64,000 nt of DNA, taken from assembly GCA_958450365.1 (NCBI GenBank), contig CAUEEP010000757.1:543001-607000 (forward strand), given 5' to 3'. The stretch is from Mesorhabditis belari (Eukaryota; Nematoda; Chromadorea; Rhabditida; Rhabditidae). A program made the position numbers and the translations under genes. Each line of letters begins with the position of its first letter. The first letter of the stretch is position 1. Below the pieces are notes generated by a model that saw only the letters and a list, made by a program, of their open reading frames with translations, ran no database searches and was not told the origin of the DNA. Positions 11,239-23,422 of this stretch are shown piece after piece.

Positions 11239-11762
11239 ATGTGCACCCCGGTGAGCCGCGTTGATGACTATTTTACAGTTTCTAAGTTTTCGCAGACGCT
11301 CAACACTCAAATTCCCCACAAGATCTCATCGTCAGCTACATTTTCCGATCCCACATCGATAGGTTCTGATAAGCGGTTCTCGAGATTTCGAGGAATTTAG
11401 GCGACGCTCAGGGTGCGCTACTATTAGAGAGAATACGGGATTCGGCGATCACTGGATTCAGCTAAAACTATTGTAATCTAGAAATTAAATGCCTGAGAAA
11501 GAGGTATCACCTCACAGATGTTGCCGTAACTGCCAAAACTGCTTGCTCTATTCTCTTTCTCTCTAATAGTAGTGCACCCTACCAAGCCGAGTTGATATTT
11601 TACGGTTTCAAAGCTTTTGCAGAAGCTCAACACTCAAATCCCCCACAAGATCTCATCGTCAGCTACATTTTCCGAGCCCACATCGATAGGTTCTGATCAG
11701 CGGTTCTCGAGATTTCGAGGAATTTAGGGGACGCTCAGGGTGCACTACTATTAGAGAAAATA
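11239..11762. mobile_element. composite MITE: two about 200-bp units around a shared spacer
   Basis: Two inverted-repeat-ended units (11239-11435 and 11559-11762) carry termini of the form TCTCTAATAGTAGTGCACCC. They surround a spacer with TGCCTGAGAAAGAGGTATCA. The same unit-spacer-unit arrangement recurs at 20993-21535 and 38085-38714, so the composite itself has probably moved as one element. Confidence 0.8.
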
Positions 11763-12306
11763 CATATATATAAATCTTATCTGGTTGACATGAAAAAAAT
11801 GATTTAATATAATTTAAAACGCAAATTATCCTGTCTTGGGGGTAAATTTTTATTCCAACATCTCTAGGATCAAGGAAATATAAGTAATTTGAACTATTTT
11901 TAAATCCAAGAAGTTTCTTTTCCTTTTCTTTGAGCATTGTGCAGCCACTTTCTCACCGAGCATTGCCCAGTAATTGTCCTGTCAGATCAAGTAATCTTTC
12001 ATTTGTCCATCTTTTTCATTTCTTTCTTTTTCTCAATGTCAATGACGTTTTCTCATTCATTTCCTCATCTATTCTTCTTTTTCCCAACCATTGTCACGTG
12101 GCCTCTCCTTTTCCTCATCAAATTTCCTTTCCTTTAGTCTCTTTTCTTTGGAAGTTTACACTCCAATCCTTTTATCTATTTCCCTTCCTGCATTACTTTC
12201 TTCTTTTATCTTAAAGTGATTTCATTAACCTTTACTATTAAAGATTTAGATAAAATTTTCTAATCTACCAAGGGATTTTGTGGAAATCATCCCTATTTTG
12301 GGGGAA

Positions 12307-15300
12307 ATGCCGGAAATGGCAACTGGTTCACATTTAGAGGTGACGGTGACAATTGAGGGAGTCAGGTAAGAAATATATAAAAATATTTAAATATATGAAA
12401 ACTGGGTAAAGCAGTAAAGCAGTCTATTTAATAATACGCTATCTTTTAATTAGGCTTAATTTCAGAGTTTTCGTTAACTTTCTTAACCTTGAATCTGAAA
12501 AGTTCAAGTCTAATTCCCTTTTGAACTGCTCAGCTTAGTAGTTCACGTGAACCTATTCACTAAAGTCACCAATTCTGTGATTTTGCTTTGACTTTTCAAT
12601 TTCAGAGCATGGGAACAAGTGTATTTGATCGGTTCGGTGCCTGAGCTTGGCAATTGGAATCCACACGCTGCTTTTCAACTGACACAAGAGGAGGATGGGT
12701 AAGTGAATTTAAAGTGAAAGAATTTGAGTTAAACAAAGGCTTAACTTGATATGAAATTATTCAGAGTTTGGAAAGGTCGAATCTCTTTCGCCGGGAAGCC
12801 GAAAATGATCGAATATCGATACTTTATTGGTAAGATTGAATTAAGAATTGTGAATATTTTGATGAGATTTTTATTTGAAAAAGACTGAAAGCTAGATTAT
12901 ATAATTTTTCACCGATTTTAGGTGCAATGCTGGATCCAGCGTTACCAGGTCGAGACCCAATGAGAATCGTGATCAAATGGGAGGCACAGTTGAGACCGAG
13001 AAGGATATTGTTACTAAATGGAACAGCTATATCAAAGGATGCTTTCGGTTATTATGGTTGGTAAAGAAATGAAAGACAAAAAGGTTGGAAAGGGAATTGA
13101 ACCCTCGATCTCCTGTCTAGCACTGAGCTATTGACACCAAATTTGGCACAATTGAGACCGAGAACGATATTGTTGCTAAATAGAACAGCTATATCAAAGG
13201 CTATTATGGTTAGTAAAGAAATGAAAGACAAAAAAGTTGGAAGGGGGATTGAACCCTCGATCTCCTGGCTAGGCAAGTGCTTTACCACTGAGCTATTGGC
13301 TTCATCTTTGCCAAAGAAGCAAAAGGAAAGAAAAGAAAGAAAGAGACTTCAGAAGATCTTCAGAACAAGAGATTTTCCAAGAACAAATGCAAGGTTTTAG
13401 TGGAGTAGAACAGAATCAAACGAATATTTAAAAGCATGGCTTTAAGAATAAATGCATTAAATCAATTACTATCTAAGGAAATCCTTGATTAAAAACCTTT
13501 AGATGGACGTTCAACAATCGGTGATGGATGGCTTTCAAATGAGGAAGAGAACGCGTTTTATGTTCGGATTCACGGAAAAGCTCTTGAGTTATTCACTGGA
13601 AAGGGACAATCGAAAGTACATCGAGTGAAACTCGTTCCATTCGATGTTCGATTTGAAGAGGTTGGCTTTAGAGAAGAATCAAGATTTCGATTCTTTATTA
13701 GATGATTTCCTATGAGCCACGATATTCCTCAAAGGGTTTAACTTGGCGAATGCATTCGCTTTGTTTAGAAGTTGGTTGAGGTGTTGTTAGTATCGTGGAG
13801 TAGTATTAGTTTAGGAATTCATTGAAAAACGTAGATTTCAGGGAGCTGGAACGGATGAGAGTGAGACAATGGAAATCCCCGAGATTCGGCCTCAAAATCC
13901 TAGCTTTTCCGAGACCGAGTTGTCTGTAAGTGAATGAAGCTTAAATTTGATTCAAATCTAAATTCATATTGCTGTCCATATTCATTTCAACATTCACTTT
14001 CAGGTATTAACAAGAACCGATCCAGTTTTCGGTGCTCAATACCAAAATGGATCCATTTTTCGGAACAACGTCGACTATCTCGTTTTCAGGACAAGATCCG
14101 TTGCTTTGGATCATCTAGTGAGTTTAGGATTACTTTTTAAATATAGATCATCGATTTAAAGTTATTGGGTTGGTGAATTGAAAACTGCCGGACTTTGAAC
14201 TAAAATTTATTGAACATAAAACCATGAATTCATTCGAAATAATTTCCATTATTATTGACGACTTCTGCTCATTTTACAGGCAATTTGCGGATTCCTCTTT
14301 CGTAGTAGCATTTTGGTTTGTGTGTGAGACAAATGTGAGACTCAAAAATCGAGGACTGGAGATGTCTCAATGTTCCAGTTTGAGCACTTTCTTCAAAAGA
14401 AACCCATTTTGGTGTCAATGGAAAAGTTGTAGAGAATCAAAAATTAGGCTTATAGCTAAATTTTCAAAAAGATACACTTAGTAGTTTCGCTTAAAATACA
14501 AGTTTTGTGAAAATTCGTCAATTTCGCATTTCTTGAAAACCAGTTTTTGAATCGTTCTGAAAATTTGGGTATAAGCTTCATTTTTGATTCTCTACAACTT
14601 TTCCATTGACACCAAAATGGGTTTCTTTTGAATAAAGTGCTCAAACTGTCACATATGACAATAGCTCGCAGTTTTCAATTCACCAACCCAATAGAAAACA
14701 TTCAAAAGAACTTTTCATTTATAATTAGATTTATAAAATATCCAAAGACTAATTTTAGCTCATCTTCTCTAGAGTACTTATCTTGTTTGTTTGGATAATG
14801 TCCTTTTGGACAAACATTGTCCAAAAGAATATCCGGCAGTTTTCAATTCACCAACCCAATAGATTATATCAAAAAATCAAATTTCTAGGCTTTTTGCATT
14901 GAGTTATATGAAGAGAATGGGACTCAACGTGTTGGTGTTGCTTGGGCTCTACCGGCTGGTCTCTCCGACACATGGGGGAAAGCAAAATACGCAATTATTA
15001 ATAAACATCAACAACCAATTGGACAAATAAATAGTGAGTTGAGAAATTTTTACGATTAACTAGTAACTTAGTGATGTTCTTACATTTCTATAGTTGTTGC
15101 TACCGTAAATACTGTAATAGTACCCCACCCTCCCTCGTACAGTCGCGTAGTCGCAAGTCGCAGTCGCGTAGTCGTTTTTTAGTATTTCATTTTTTTCAAA
15201 GCGCCCGTACTTTCAAAAAATGCGTCTTTGGTATCAAAAATAGCTGAAATCCAGGGCTATTTTTTGATACCTAAGCGAGCATTGTAGCATAAGTTAGTGT

Positions 15301-18300
15301 CGAGAAAAACTCGTTCAAAGCTAGACTATGCAACACTCCGCACCGTCATTATCTTTGGCATCAAAAAAAGCGTCTTTGGTATCAAAAAATAGCCCTGAAT
15401 TTCAGCTATTTTTTGATACCTAAGCGCGCATTGTAGCATAAACCAGTGTCGAGAAAAACTCGTTCAAAGCTCGACTACGCAACACTCCGCACCGTCATTA
15501 TGGGGGTGGGGTACTATTACAGGATTTACGGTAGGTTTTCATTGAAGAAAAGGAGCTAAGGATTTGATATTACTGAAGATTTTAGTTTAGTAATATTTTT
15601 TTGTAGATATTACTGAAGATTTTAGTTGACTACATGCGTGTTGGTGCTTGGAAAAACGATGCGAAACATCGAGATTTAATGTCGAAATCGTTTGGGAATC
15701 ATTGGAAGAAAAGGACTATGGTTGAAGTTGGACATCGAGGATCAGGAGTATCATATTCAAAGTAAGCAAAGCACGATTTTCATCATCATGTTTAGGGTTT
15801 TAAAAAAACAGTGCACAAAGGTTGTTGATTGTTTAAAAGAAAGTAACCGTTCAATAACTGGTCTTAGAATGGCCACTGCTCGAGAGAACACAATCTTCTC
15901 GTTAAATAAAGCGGCACAACGAGGAGCTGACTTTGTCGAACTCGATGTTCAATTGACAAAGGTAATTTTAAGCAGAGCATTTTATTTATGAAAGATCTAA
16001 TTCATTCTAGGACCATTTCCCAGTCGTTTACCATGATTTCCATGTGCTTGTCGAGGTAGCACATCGAAAAAACGAGAAACCTCATCCGGATGAGCTTGCT
16101 TTCTTGAATCATCATGAATTGGCTGTAAAGGTAAAATGATTTTTTGTTGAATTGATTTAAAATTCGATACAGGAATTGAAATACAAACAATTGAAACTAT
16201 TGTCTTTGGAGCACACAAGTCATCACACGGCACCGGTCGAGAATCTACGAGTGATCCCGAGAGAAGGAGAGGATAATCAAGATGATCAGTGAGTTTTTTT
16301 TTTTAATTTGATCAATTCTGGTGACCTAACAGGGAGATAGATACAAAAATAATGATGGATATTAAATGAAATTTTGGTCTCTTGCGTAGTTTCTCGGTAT
16401 TTTGAACGGGTCGTCACGCTTTGAAGGCTTATAACTTTGTCCAGGGATAATATTTTTGCTAACTTTTTATATTATTGTACAGAGGACATTTCAGGCTTTC
16501 AAATGATACCAAATAGAGCCTGACTGGGTAATCCAGTCCAAGAAAATCAGAGCCAACTCTGAGCGAAAGAGGCCTATCCAACTCGGGTGTTGTGTCGCCT
16601 TGTTTGCATGGGAATGAAAAATCCAGTCAAGCTCTATTTGGTATCATTTGAAAGCCTGAAATGTCCTCTATACAATGATATAAAAGGTTAGCAAAAATAT
16701 TATCTCTGGACAAAGTTATAAGCCTTCAAAGCATGACGACCCGTTCTAATGACACAACCCAAATACCCAAATACCCAACCCGTTCAAAATACCCAAAAAC
16801 TAGGCAAGAGCCAGATTTTTCTTTAGCCAACCATTTCCCTTGTTATCCGATGTTTTGCAACGGGTTGATCACTCAGCTGGAATCAACATTGAAATCAAAT
16901 ACCCAATGTTGCAAAGTGTGAGTTGAAAAAATGATATTTGTTAGGAAAAGCTTATAAAGAAGTGTCTTTTTTTTGGAAAAATTCTATTAACATTGATTCG
17001 TTGAACCTTGTTTTACAGTTTAACATTGTTCAAATAGATGTTTTTTTAAAAGTATAACACTAAAGTGCTTAACAAATATCTTCAGAACTCGAATTTCCAA
17101 TTTAGGACGGTTTGCACGAGTGTGCGAACTATTTCGAGCGAAATCTTTTCATCGATCGAATTCTCGACGAGGTTTATGCAAATGCGAGTGATCGGAGAAT
17201 CGTTTTCAGCTCGTTCGATCCAGATATTTGTACATTGTGAGTGAAAATCTAGAATTAAAACCGAAAAAACGCTACTCCACTGAGAAAGTATCATAAATTT
17301 GGATGAAAATCTTTTTAAATCTTAATATTATGCATATTAATAGTATACGTTCCTAGGTGTAAACGGATGTGGACTAGAATTTGGGTTAAGTTAAAAAGAG
17401 TGGATCCCTTTTGATATCCCGCCATCTCTAACACCCCGACAACCCAACTCAACTCTTCCAACGTATTAGAGGGGAGTCCCTGTGAAATGACCGACCTGTA
17501 CTGCAGTTGCATAGACCCGGAAGATATGTATCTTTATTTACAGTAGTATAATAAGACGAATAGATTACAAATAAGTGTAAGGGGAAGGGGGGACTCCAAA
17601 TGAGAGTCTCACTTGTCCTCCTAGGCAATCCCAAGGAATCCTAGGCAATCCCAAGGAATCCTAGGCAATCCCAAGGAATCCTAGGCAATCCCAAGGAATC
17701 CTAGGCAATCCCAAGGAATCCTAGGCAATCCCAAGGAATCCTAGGCAATCCCAAGGAATCCTAGGCAATCCCAAGGAATCCTAGGCAATCCCCTTCTCGG
17801 CAATAAAATGGATAAGCACAGGGGAGAACACATTTGTATAAGAATAGACAAATCATTCAATAATAGCAATAGTAACTAAAATATCGGTTTGGCTCGGAGC
17901 TGACAATAGTAAAGTAAAGATGAGTTTTTACTATAAATATGCATATTATAATATTAATATAATAAATTTGATCTGTAAATTGATGTCATAAATTAATGTA
18001 ATACAAATTTATCTTCCCAATTGATGTATAACCTATAAGAAACAAATAAAATGTTTAAAAAAAACAATTTTAGAATCAGTATCAAGCAACACAAATATCC
18101 GGTTCTCTATTTGGTGTTGGGCTCCACGACTCGATATGTTTCGTTTGAGGATATGAGGTTAATTGCAATGAAAGTTAACAACAAGAAAAGAAAAGCTCAT
18201 TTATCTAATTATCTATTTATCTAATAAAAAAATAATCAAATAGCAGTGCATTTATTTTCAGATGCGATTGCAGCATGTTAGCAGCAAATTTCGCGGCTGG

Positions 18301-19285
18301 GTCAAAGCTTTTGGGAATCAATTTTCATTCGGAGGAATTGTTAAAGGTTCTGAATTTTATAAAATACTATTAACAAATATTTCTTTAAGAACCGAGAACC
18401 ATTTGATTTGGCAAAAAAATTCAAGTTGATCACGTTCGTTTGGGGTGACGACAACAACGAGAAATCGACTCAGGATTACTTCAAGAAAACTTTAGCAATT
18501 GATGGGATTATCTATGACAGGTAAACTGGGGGAAAATGAGAATGTTAATGGGATATTTAGAATTGGTGAATTCGAGGACAGAAAAAACATCTTTGTGGTC
18601 GAAAAGGAGGCGAAAGCGGCACTGTTTGAGAGGAGTGCACAAGCGACACCGGTTGGGAGTCGACGAGGGAGTCTCGAGAATCTTGATAAACCTTGCAAAG
18701 ACAAGGTTTGTTTAAAAATAGAGTAAAAAAGCTGCAAAGTGCTCCAAAAGAAAAACAAAAAGCCGCATCAGGGGATCGAACCCTGACCCTGTGGGCGGCA
18801 GTCTAATGCGTTGTCCACTAGACCACCAACGTAGTTGTCATTGGCTGGAAAAGAGCCCTTTAAAGCATAATTTAGAGCAGGAAAGAATCCGTTTAGCGCC
18901 AAATTTTTCATTAGTTTTACACACCTGGAAATTCATTTGACAGATTTTGATTTCAGATTCGGATCTCTCATATCCGATTCTATAAAGTGCACTAAATGTC
19001 CAAACAAAAGCTCACCTGAGGCCGTGCATTTCTCTGGACTTTCCCTGACCTTTCCCCAGTTCTTGGCCTGGCTTGGCTTTACTGCAAACTCTGCAAAAAG
19101 TCTCTGGGTATTCAGATATTCAGATAAAATGATTCTAAGCTAAGCTTCTAGACTTAATCGCTGATTTCTAGACGAGTCTCTCAAGCGTGGACGAGCACTC
19201 CGATCACGATCTGCCCACTCCACCAAAGAGCCCAAAACGCGCGAACTCGCTTTTCTTTGGTCAAAACCATTTGAAGCTTATTTAA
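12307..19285 (+). CDS. GPCPD1: glycerophosphocholine phosphodiesterase (CBM20 + GDPD), GPCPD1-like
   Basis: Nineteen exons join with no frame break to 699 residues (human GPCPD1: 672): 12307-12365, 12606-12698, 12765-12829, 12922-13056, 13503-13660, 13842-13925, 14004-14117, 14889-15033, 15626-15761, 15868-15961, 16011-16130, 16173-16288, 16827-16917, 17106-17236, 18074-18157, 18262-18346, 18390-18520, 18561-18705, 19172-19285. The enzyme hydrolyses glycerophosphocholine to choline and glycerol-3-phosphate in the cytosol. Residues about 10-120 form a CBM20 starch-binding module ([20 protein letters not shown]). The GDPD domain starts at VGHRGSG (His321) and continues with ENT (336-338), VELDV (Glu354, Asp356), VVYHD (His369), INIEIKYP (Glu462) and FVWGDDN near the end, so all catalytic and metal-binding positions are present. 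The tail is Ser/Lys-rich. Several introns hold transposable elements. The ATG is the first in frame; a short 5' exon could be missing. Confidence 0.95.
12976..13300 (+). repeat. tandem duplication of GPCPD1 exon 4 end, donor and a tRNA-like piece
   Basis: The segment 12976-13133 (end of exon 4, its donor and about 75 bases of intron) is copied at 13134-13300. The second copy has an exon part with a TAG stop and a 9-base loss before the donor, so it is dead. Both copies carry an antisense tRNA-like segment (B-box-like GGGTTCAATCCC on the minus strand); copy 1 has lost part of it. Confidence 0.85.
13236..13310 (-). repeat. tRNA-like sequence (degenerate) in GPCPD1 intron 4
   Basis: The minus strand reads ATAGCTCAGTGGTAAAGC (A-box-like) and GGGTTCAATCCC (B-box-like) with tRNA spacing. 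The flanks do not form a 7-bp acceptor stem and the T stem has a mismatch. It is scored as a tRNA-derived relic. Confidence 0.55.
14163..14693. mobile_element. mariner-derived MITE in GPCPD1 intron 7
   Basis: A TA-flanked element of about 527 bp has inverted termini TTGGGTTGGTGAATTGAAAA. Near the left end it keeps the inverted 3' end of a mariner transposase gene (see 32160-32560), and inside it has an inverted pair with TTCTTCAAAAGAAACCCATTT. Related copies: 31790-33164, 44032-44554, 57255-57777. A lone terminus lies at 14842-14871. Confidence 0.85.
15101..15533. mobile_element. pogo-family MITE in GPCPD1 intron 8
   Basis: The element is flanked by TA and ends in inverted CCGTAAATACTGTAATAGTA termini, followed by CCCCACCC. 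Internal inverted pairs contain the GGTATCAAAAAATAGC motif. The termini match the transposase-bearing element at 23423-24853. Confidence 0.85.
16385..16745. repeat. fold-back element in GPCPD1 intron 12
   Basis: Two arms of about 150 bases are inverted copies (AACGGGTCGTCACGCTTTGA on the left, TCAAAGCATGACGACCCGTT on the right, and TTTGGTATCATTTGAAAGCC in the inner parts). The spacer is about 70 bases. It has no coding content and resembles a MITE. Confidence 0.8.
17620..17790 (+). repeat. 20-bp tandem repeat, about 8.5 identical copies
   Basis: The unit CCTAGGCAATCCCAAGGAAT is repeated without any visible change in GPCPD1 intron 14. The perfect identity points to recent expansion or ongoing homogenisation. 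Confidence 0.95.
18762..18836 (-). repeat. tRNA-like relic in GPCPD1 intron 18
   Basis: The minus strand shows GTGGTCTAGTGGACAACGC (A-box-like) and a perfectly paired T arm, CAGGGTTCGATCCCCTG. The acceptor stem does not pair (the 3' side ATGCGGC has no 5' partner), so it is probably a tRNA pseudogene or SINE head rather than an active tRNA. Confidence 0.5.
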
Positions 19286-20044
19286 ACGAAGAGAAATGTA
19301 AATTTATTGAAAATTTTCAAAATTTGGTTGTGATTTTGCCATATTACAGTCGAAATTCGATATAAAGAACCTTAAAACGTGCCTCAAATTTTCTGCGTAG
19401 CTGCCCTGGACAGCCACTGATTGCATTTGGCTGCGGCAACTGAAATATTGGGCACATTTTAGAATTTCAAATTAATTTTATCGAATTTTGACTGTATTTA
19501 ATTGAGATTTTTGTCTATTTCGCTGTCAAATTTGTCTAGTTGACGCAATTGCTCGGGTTTCTACAGAGACAATCATTTTTCAATTTATAGCTTTGAAATA
19601 GGAATTCATTCTGAATAGGAAATAATAAAGCTTTTTTAGCAAAAGTCAATGGAATTCATAAAAATCTACAATACTAGCAAGAAAAAAAAGGTGTTTGTCG
19701 AAATTTTCACTCCTCAATTTGGACTTTCCGAAGAAAATATCTTTTTAAATGCATTTTTGAACAAGAAACAATATTCTATTGTTTATTTTGAAAGTAATAA
19801 AAGAATAAGCATAGCTTTTCGCAAGTAAAACAGAAAAAAAGTTTGTGAGAGAAAGAGATCGATCGAGTTGAGTCGGGGTGGGACGATCAGACGATCTGAA
19901 AAAAGATCGAATATAGCTGAGTTAAAGAAAGACTTAAAGATCTCATTACATTACCAGAGTTGCACTTATTTATCTCTTCTACTGAAATGAGGGAAGTGCT
20001 TAGGCTTGAGCCCCTACAATCGAAAATACTCGAAAACCGATGAG

Positions 20045-20572
20045 TGCAATTGATTTCTTCTCATTGCCTGTAAAATGAGGCAAATTGCCTGTAAAATGGG
20101 CAGAAGTCGTCAATAATAATGGAAATTATTTCGAATGAATTCATGGTTTTATGTTCAATAAATTTTAGTTCAAAGTCCCGCAGTTTTCGCAAGTCAAAGA
20201 TCGTTCGCATCCACGACAACGTGCGCCCTCATATTGCAAAACTGATTCGCTCTAAAATAAATAGCCTTGTTTGGGAACTTTTGGCGCATTCCCCATACAG
20301 TCCGGACCTCTTTTGATTACTATTTATTCCGGATCATGAGTAATGAGCTTGCGGGAGAACACTTCGATTCGGAAGAAGCAGTCAAAAATTGGCTTTGAAA
20401 GTTTTTCGATTCAAAACCAAAATCCTACGCAGAAAGAGGAATCCGCAAATTGCCTGTAAAATGGGCAGAAGTCGTCAATAATAATGAAAATCATTTGGAA
20501 TGAATTTATGGTTTTATGTTCAATAAATTTTAGTTCAAAGCCCCGCAGTTTTCAATTCACCAACCCAATAGT
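20045..20572 (+). pseudogene. scrambled mariner transposase fragments
   Basis: At 20190-20400 the plus strand encodes the mariner DDE block (SKIVRIHDNVRPHIAKLIRS, then LLAHSPYSPDL). The next few codons (SPFDYY, seen in the copy at 32087-32470) are disrupted by a short loss at about 20312. Pieces of the transposase C-terminus (RKLPVKWAEVVNNN) flank it on both sides (20080-20120 and 20440-20480), so the copy is rearranged. The right terminus CAATTCACCAACCCAATAG ends at about 20572. Confidence 0.8.
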
Positions 20573-20992
20573 TGCAAGTAAACTCTAGAAGCAACATTAT
20601 ATCACAAACAATCACTCACCTTCATCAGACATTTGAGAGCAGAAACTGTTGCGTAAAAATTCTGATGAAAATGAAGAAAACCATTATGGAGATCGTTGAG
20701 AAGGAGAAGAAGAAAAAGTTAATGAAGAGAAAAGGAAACATTTTGATGATGGATGATGACAATACAATGGAATAGATGATGGAAAGAATAAGAAAAATCG
20801 GGCGAATTCAGAATCTTTTATGTGATTGGATAAATGTAAAGTGAGTGGATGTTCTATATGCAAATTCTATATGCAAATTGCGGTATATTCTATCATGCAC
20901 ACATCAGTATATTTCATAATCCATTTGTTTTTGGTGTATGAAAGTACCAAAACATTGCAAGAGGGAATGTTTGTAAATAAAATTGATATCGT

Positions 20993-21535
20993 ATTTACTC
21001 TAATAGTAGTGCACCATGAGCGTCGCCTAAATTCCTCGAAATCTCGAGAACCGCTTATCAGAAGCTATCGATGTGGGATCGGAAAATGTAGCTGACGATG
21101 AGATCTTGTGGGGGATTTGAGTGTTGAGCTTCTGCGAAAACTTAGAAACTGTAAAATAGTTACCAACTCGGCTCTCTGGGGTGCACTACTATTAGAGAGA
21201 AAAAGAATAGAGCAAGCAGTTTTGGCAGATTTACGGTAACGTCTGTGAGGTGATACCTCTTTCTCAGGCATTTAATTTCTAGATTACAATAGTTTTAGCT
21301 GAATCCAGTGATCGCCGAATCCCGTATTCTTTCTAATAGTAGTGCACCCTGAACTTTGCCTAAATTCCTCGAAATCTCGAGAACCACTTATCAGAACCTA
21401 TCGATAGAGGTCGGAAAATGTAGCTGACGATGAGATCTTGTGGGGGATTTGAGTGTTGAGCTTCTGCGAAAACTTAGAAACTGTAAAATAGCCATCAACG
21501 CGGCTCACCGGGGTGCACTACTATTAGAGAAAATA
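20993..21535. mobile_element. composite MITE (unit-spacer-unit), second copy
   Basis: This is the reverse-orientation equivalent of 11239-11762. Units at 20993-21198 and 21328-21535 have TCTAATAGTAGTGCACC termini, and the spacer holds the TGATACCTCTTTCTCAGGCA block. Confidence 0.8.
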
Positions 21536-23130
21536 TCAAGTCCGACAGCAAAGATCATTCATTGCTTATCTCTAAAGAGTTAAATTTCTTGTTTCACATC
21601 TAAAATCTTATGTTCAATTTCGAATTCCCAGTGTTGTCGAGAGATAAATTCGACCGGATATATAAATCGGCAAAAAATTGGAAGAGAATTGGGAGTGCCG
21701 GGTAATGAAGAAGGGGAAACAGTCCGATCCATTCCATATCCCATTCCGGGTGTTCATCCGCACAAAAAAAGCATGTGTTCTTTTTCTTTTCTCTTCTTTT
21801 CTTTTCTTTTTCATATCCGATAGCTATCTTCTTTGTGTGAAATATTATCCTCAAATAGCCACCGCCGTCACCTCGAACCACCAGATCTGTCGATTGAAAA
21901 GAAAGGATTGGAATGAAACCAATGACAACAATGGCACGCTTTAATTTTGAGGTTTTTCAATGGTTTTAGCTTTTGATTATGAGATTTTTCATTAAAAGAA
22001 GGACAATGTCAATTAATTTTAGCCATTAAACTTACTCCAATTGCTCCAATTGCTCAAATTTTGCTCAAATTTTGAGTAACAAGAATCTTCTGACCCTAAT
22101 ACTTTTTTTGTTCTAATTTTTGATAAGAAATTACGAGTTACTTTTGACATAAACATATACTGAAAAAGCCCAATTTTTTAACATTGATATTCACCTTAAA
22201 ACACTCATAGAAGAGCCGCTATCGGAGCGTCGCGTAGTCAGAGATAGGACTCTCAAATAAACACTCATATCTCAACTCCACTACGTTTGTTTTTGTTCGC
22301 TTGGGTATCAAATTAAAGTAGAGAGAATGGGTGAGATTTTGCGATATAAAACTTATTTCTAGCATTAACCAGTGCTTAGAAAAAAGTGATTGAAAATCGG
22401 CGAAAATCGACTCTTTTTTTGGTAATTAAAATCGAGTTTGATTATCTTTCGACATTTTATTTTGAAAACACTTGGCAAATCTTTTCACATCAGGAGAATT
22501 TAACAATCTAGAAAGATCGAGAATTCAATAATTTTCCCAATTTTGTCTTTTCTTGACTGCTTTACCTTGTTTTTGACGATCTCTGACTTTCCAATCTAGA
22601 TCCACTTTTCTTTCATTTCTTTTTTTTTTCTTTTTTCTTTCATTTTCAACTCATTCATTCAATCCTCAATTGAAGGTGTCATTTTCTTGCTTTTCTTGTT
22701 TGTTAGTTGAACAGTTCGATTTGCTTCTCTTCTCTTTTCTTCTCTTTTCCTTTCCTTCTCTTTTCCTTTCCTTCTCTTTTCCTTTTCTTCTCTCTCTCTC
22801 TTTTCCTTTTCTTCTCCCACTTCAGTCTCTTTTTCACATGAAGTGGAAACCTCTCACAAAGCATTAAATTCTATATTTCTTTTGCCTTAATTTGAATGAA
22901 TGAAATCGAAACGCCTTTCGGTTTCACTTTCTCTTTTTTTCTCAGGATTGAAATGAGAAATCAATGGCAAAAGTGTTTGTTTTTAAGTGATTTAATCAAT
23001 TTTTTGTTTGTTTTAAAAGAATCAAACGATTAGTTTATCAGTTATAAACCTTAAAGTTAACTGTTTTCTATAGAATTGCCTATGAATTCAGAAAATTGAG
23101 TATAAATTTCATTTAAAGCTTAACATATTG

Positions 23131-23400
23131 TAACTTTTGGCGACTAGGCGTGGCTCTTTTATCTTGCATCCCGAATCTGCTTTCTCTAAATCCTCTAGAG
23201 ATTTTTTTTGTAAATCGTGTGATTTACAGTTTAGAAGTTTAGAATGCCCTTCCCGACAAGTTGCGCTTGATCTCCACCGTGTCTGATTTTAAAAGGGCTA
23301 CTGGTTGCATTTTAAGTCACTTTGTCATCTTTTATCTGGTACATTTTTCATGTCGTTTTCGCACTTTATTTCTTTCTGAATAAAGTATTTATATATATTT
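23131..23400 (+). pseudogene. LINE 3' end (reverse transcriptase tail), copy 1
   Basis: The plus strand encodes LPDKLRLISTVSDFKRAT, matching the NALP...FK motif at the end of LINE reverse transcriptases. It is followed by a UTR with AATAAAGTATTTATATA. A direct copy of about 250 bp lies at 25139-25388. The copies end in the same tail, which fits independent 5'-truncated insertions better than LTRs. Confidence 0.7.
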
Positions 23401-23422
23401 CAAAGGAGAGAATCTTTATATT

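Larger units (their letters stand above)
6268..12306. other. six-kilobase region with no recognisable gene
   Basis: Reading frames here are short, AT- or pyrimidine-driven and match no family I know. It holds two retroposon-tail repeats (6676-7218), a 10-bp minisatellite (8218-8494), three copies of an unknown repeat of about 200 bp (8873-9855), a GAAA-type microsatellite (about 10618-10672), TTCTT-rich tracts (about 10970-11025) and a composite MITE (11239-11762). The 3' part must contain the promoter of the GPCPD1 gene. A non-coding RNA or a rapidly evolving gene could be missed. Confidence 0.5.
19286..23422. other. gene-free stretch rich in transposon fragments
   Basis: No coding exon was recognised. 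It contains mariner fragments (20045-20572), a composite MITE (20993-21535), pyrimidine-rich low-complexity DNA (22600-22830) and a LINE 3' end (23131-23400). The frames around 21600-21940 are open on both strands but match nothing I know. Confidence 0.5.

Noticed and set aside
18762..18836. Functional minus-strand tRNA gene
   Set aside because: Good T arm and A box, but no acceptor stem.
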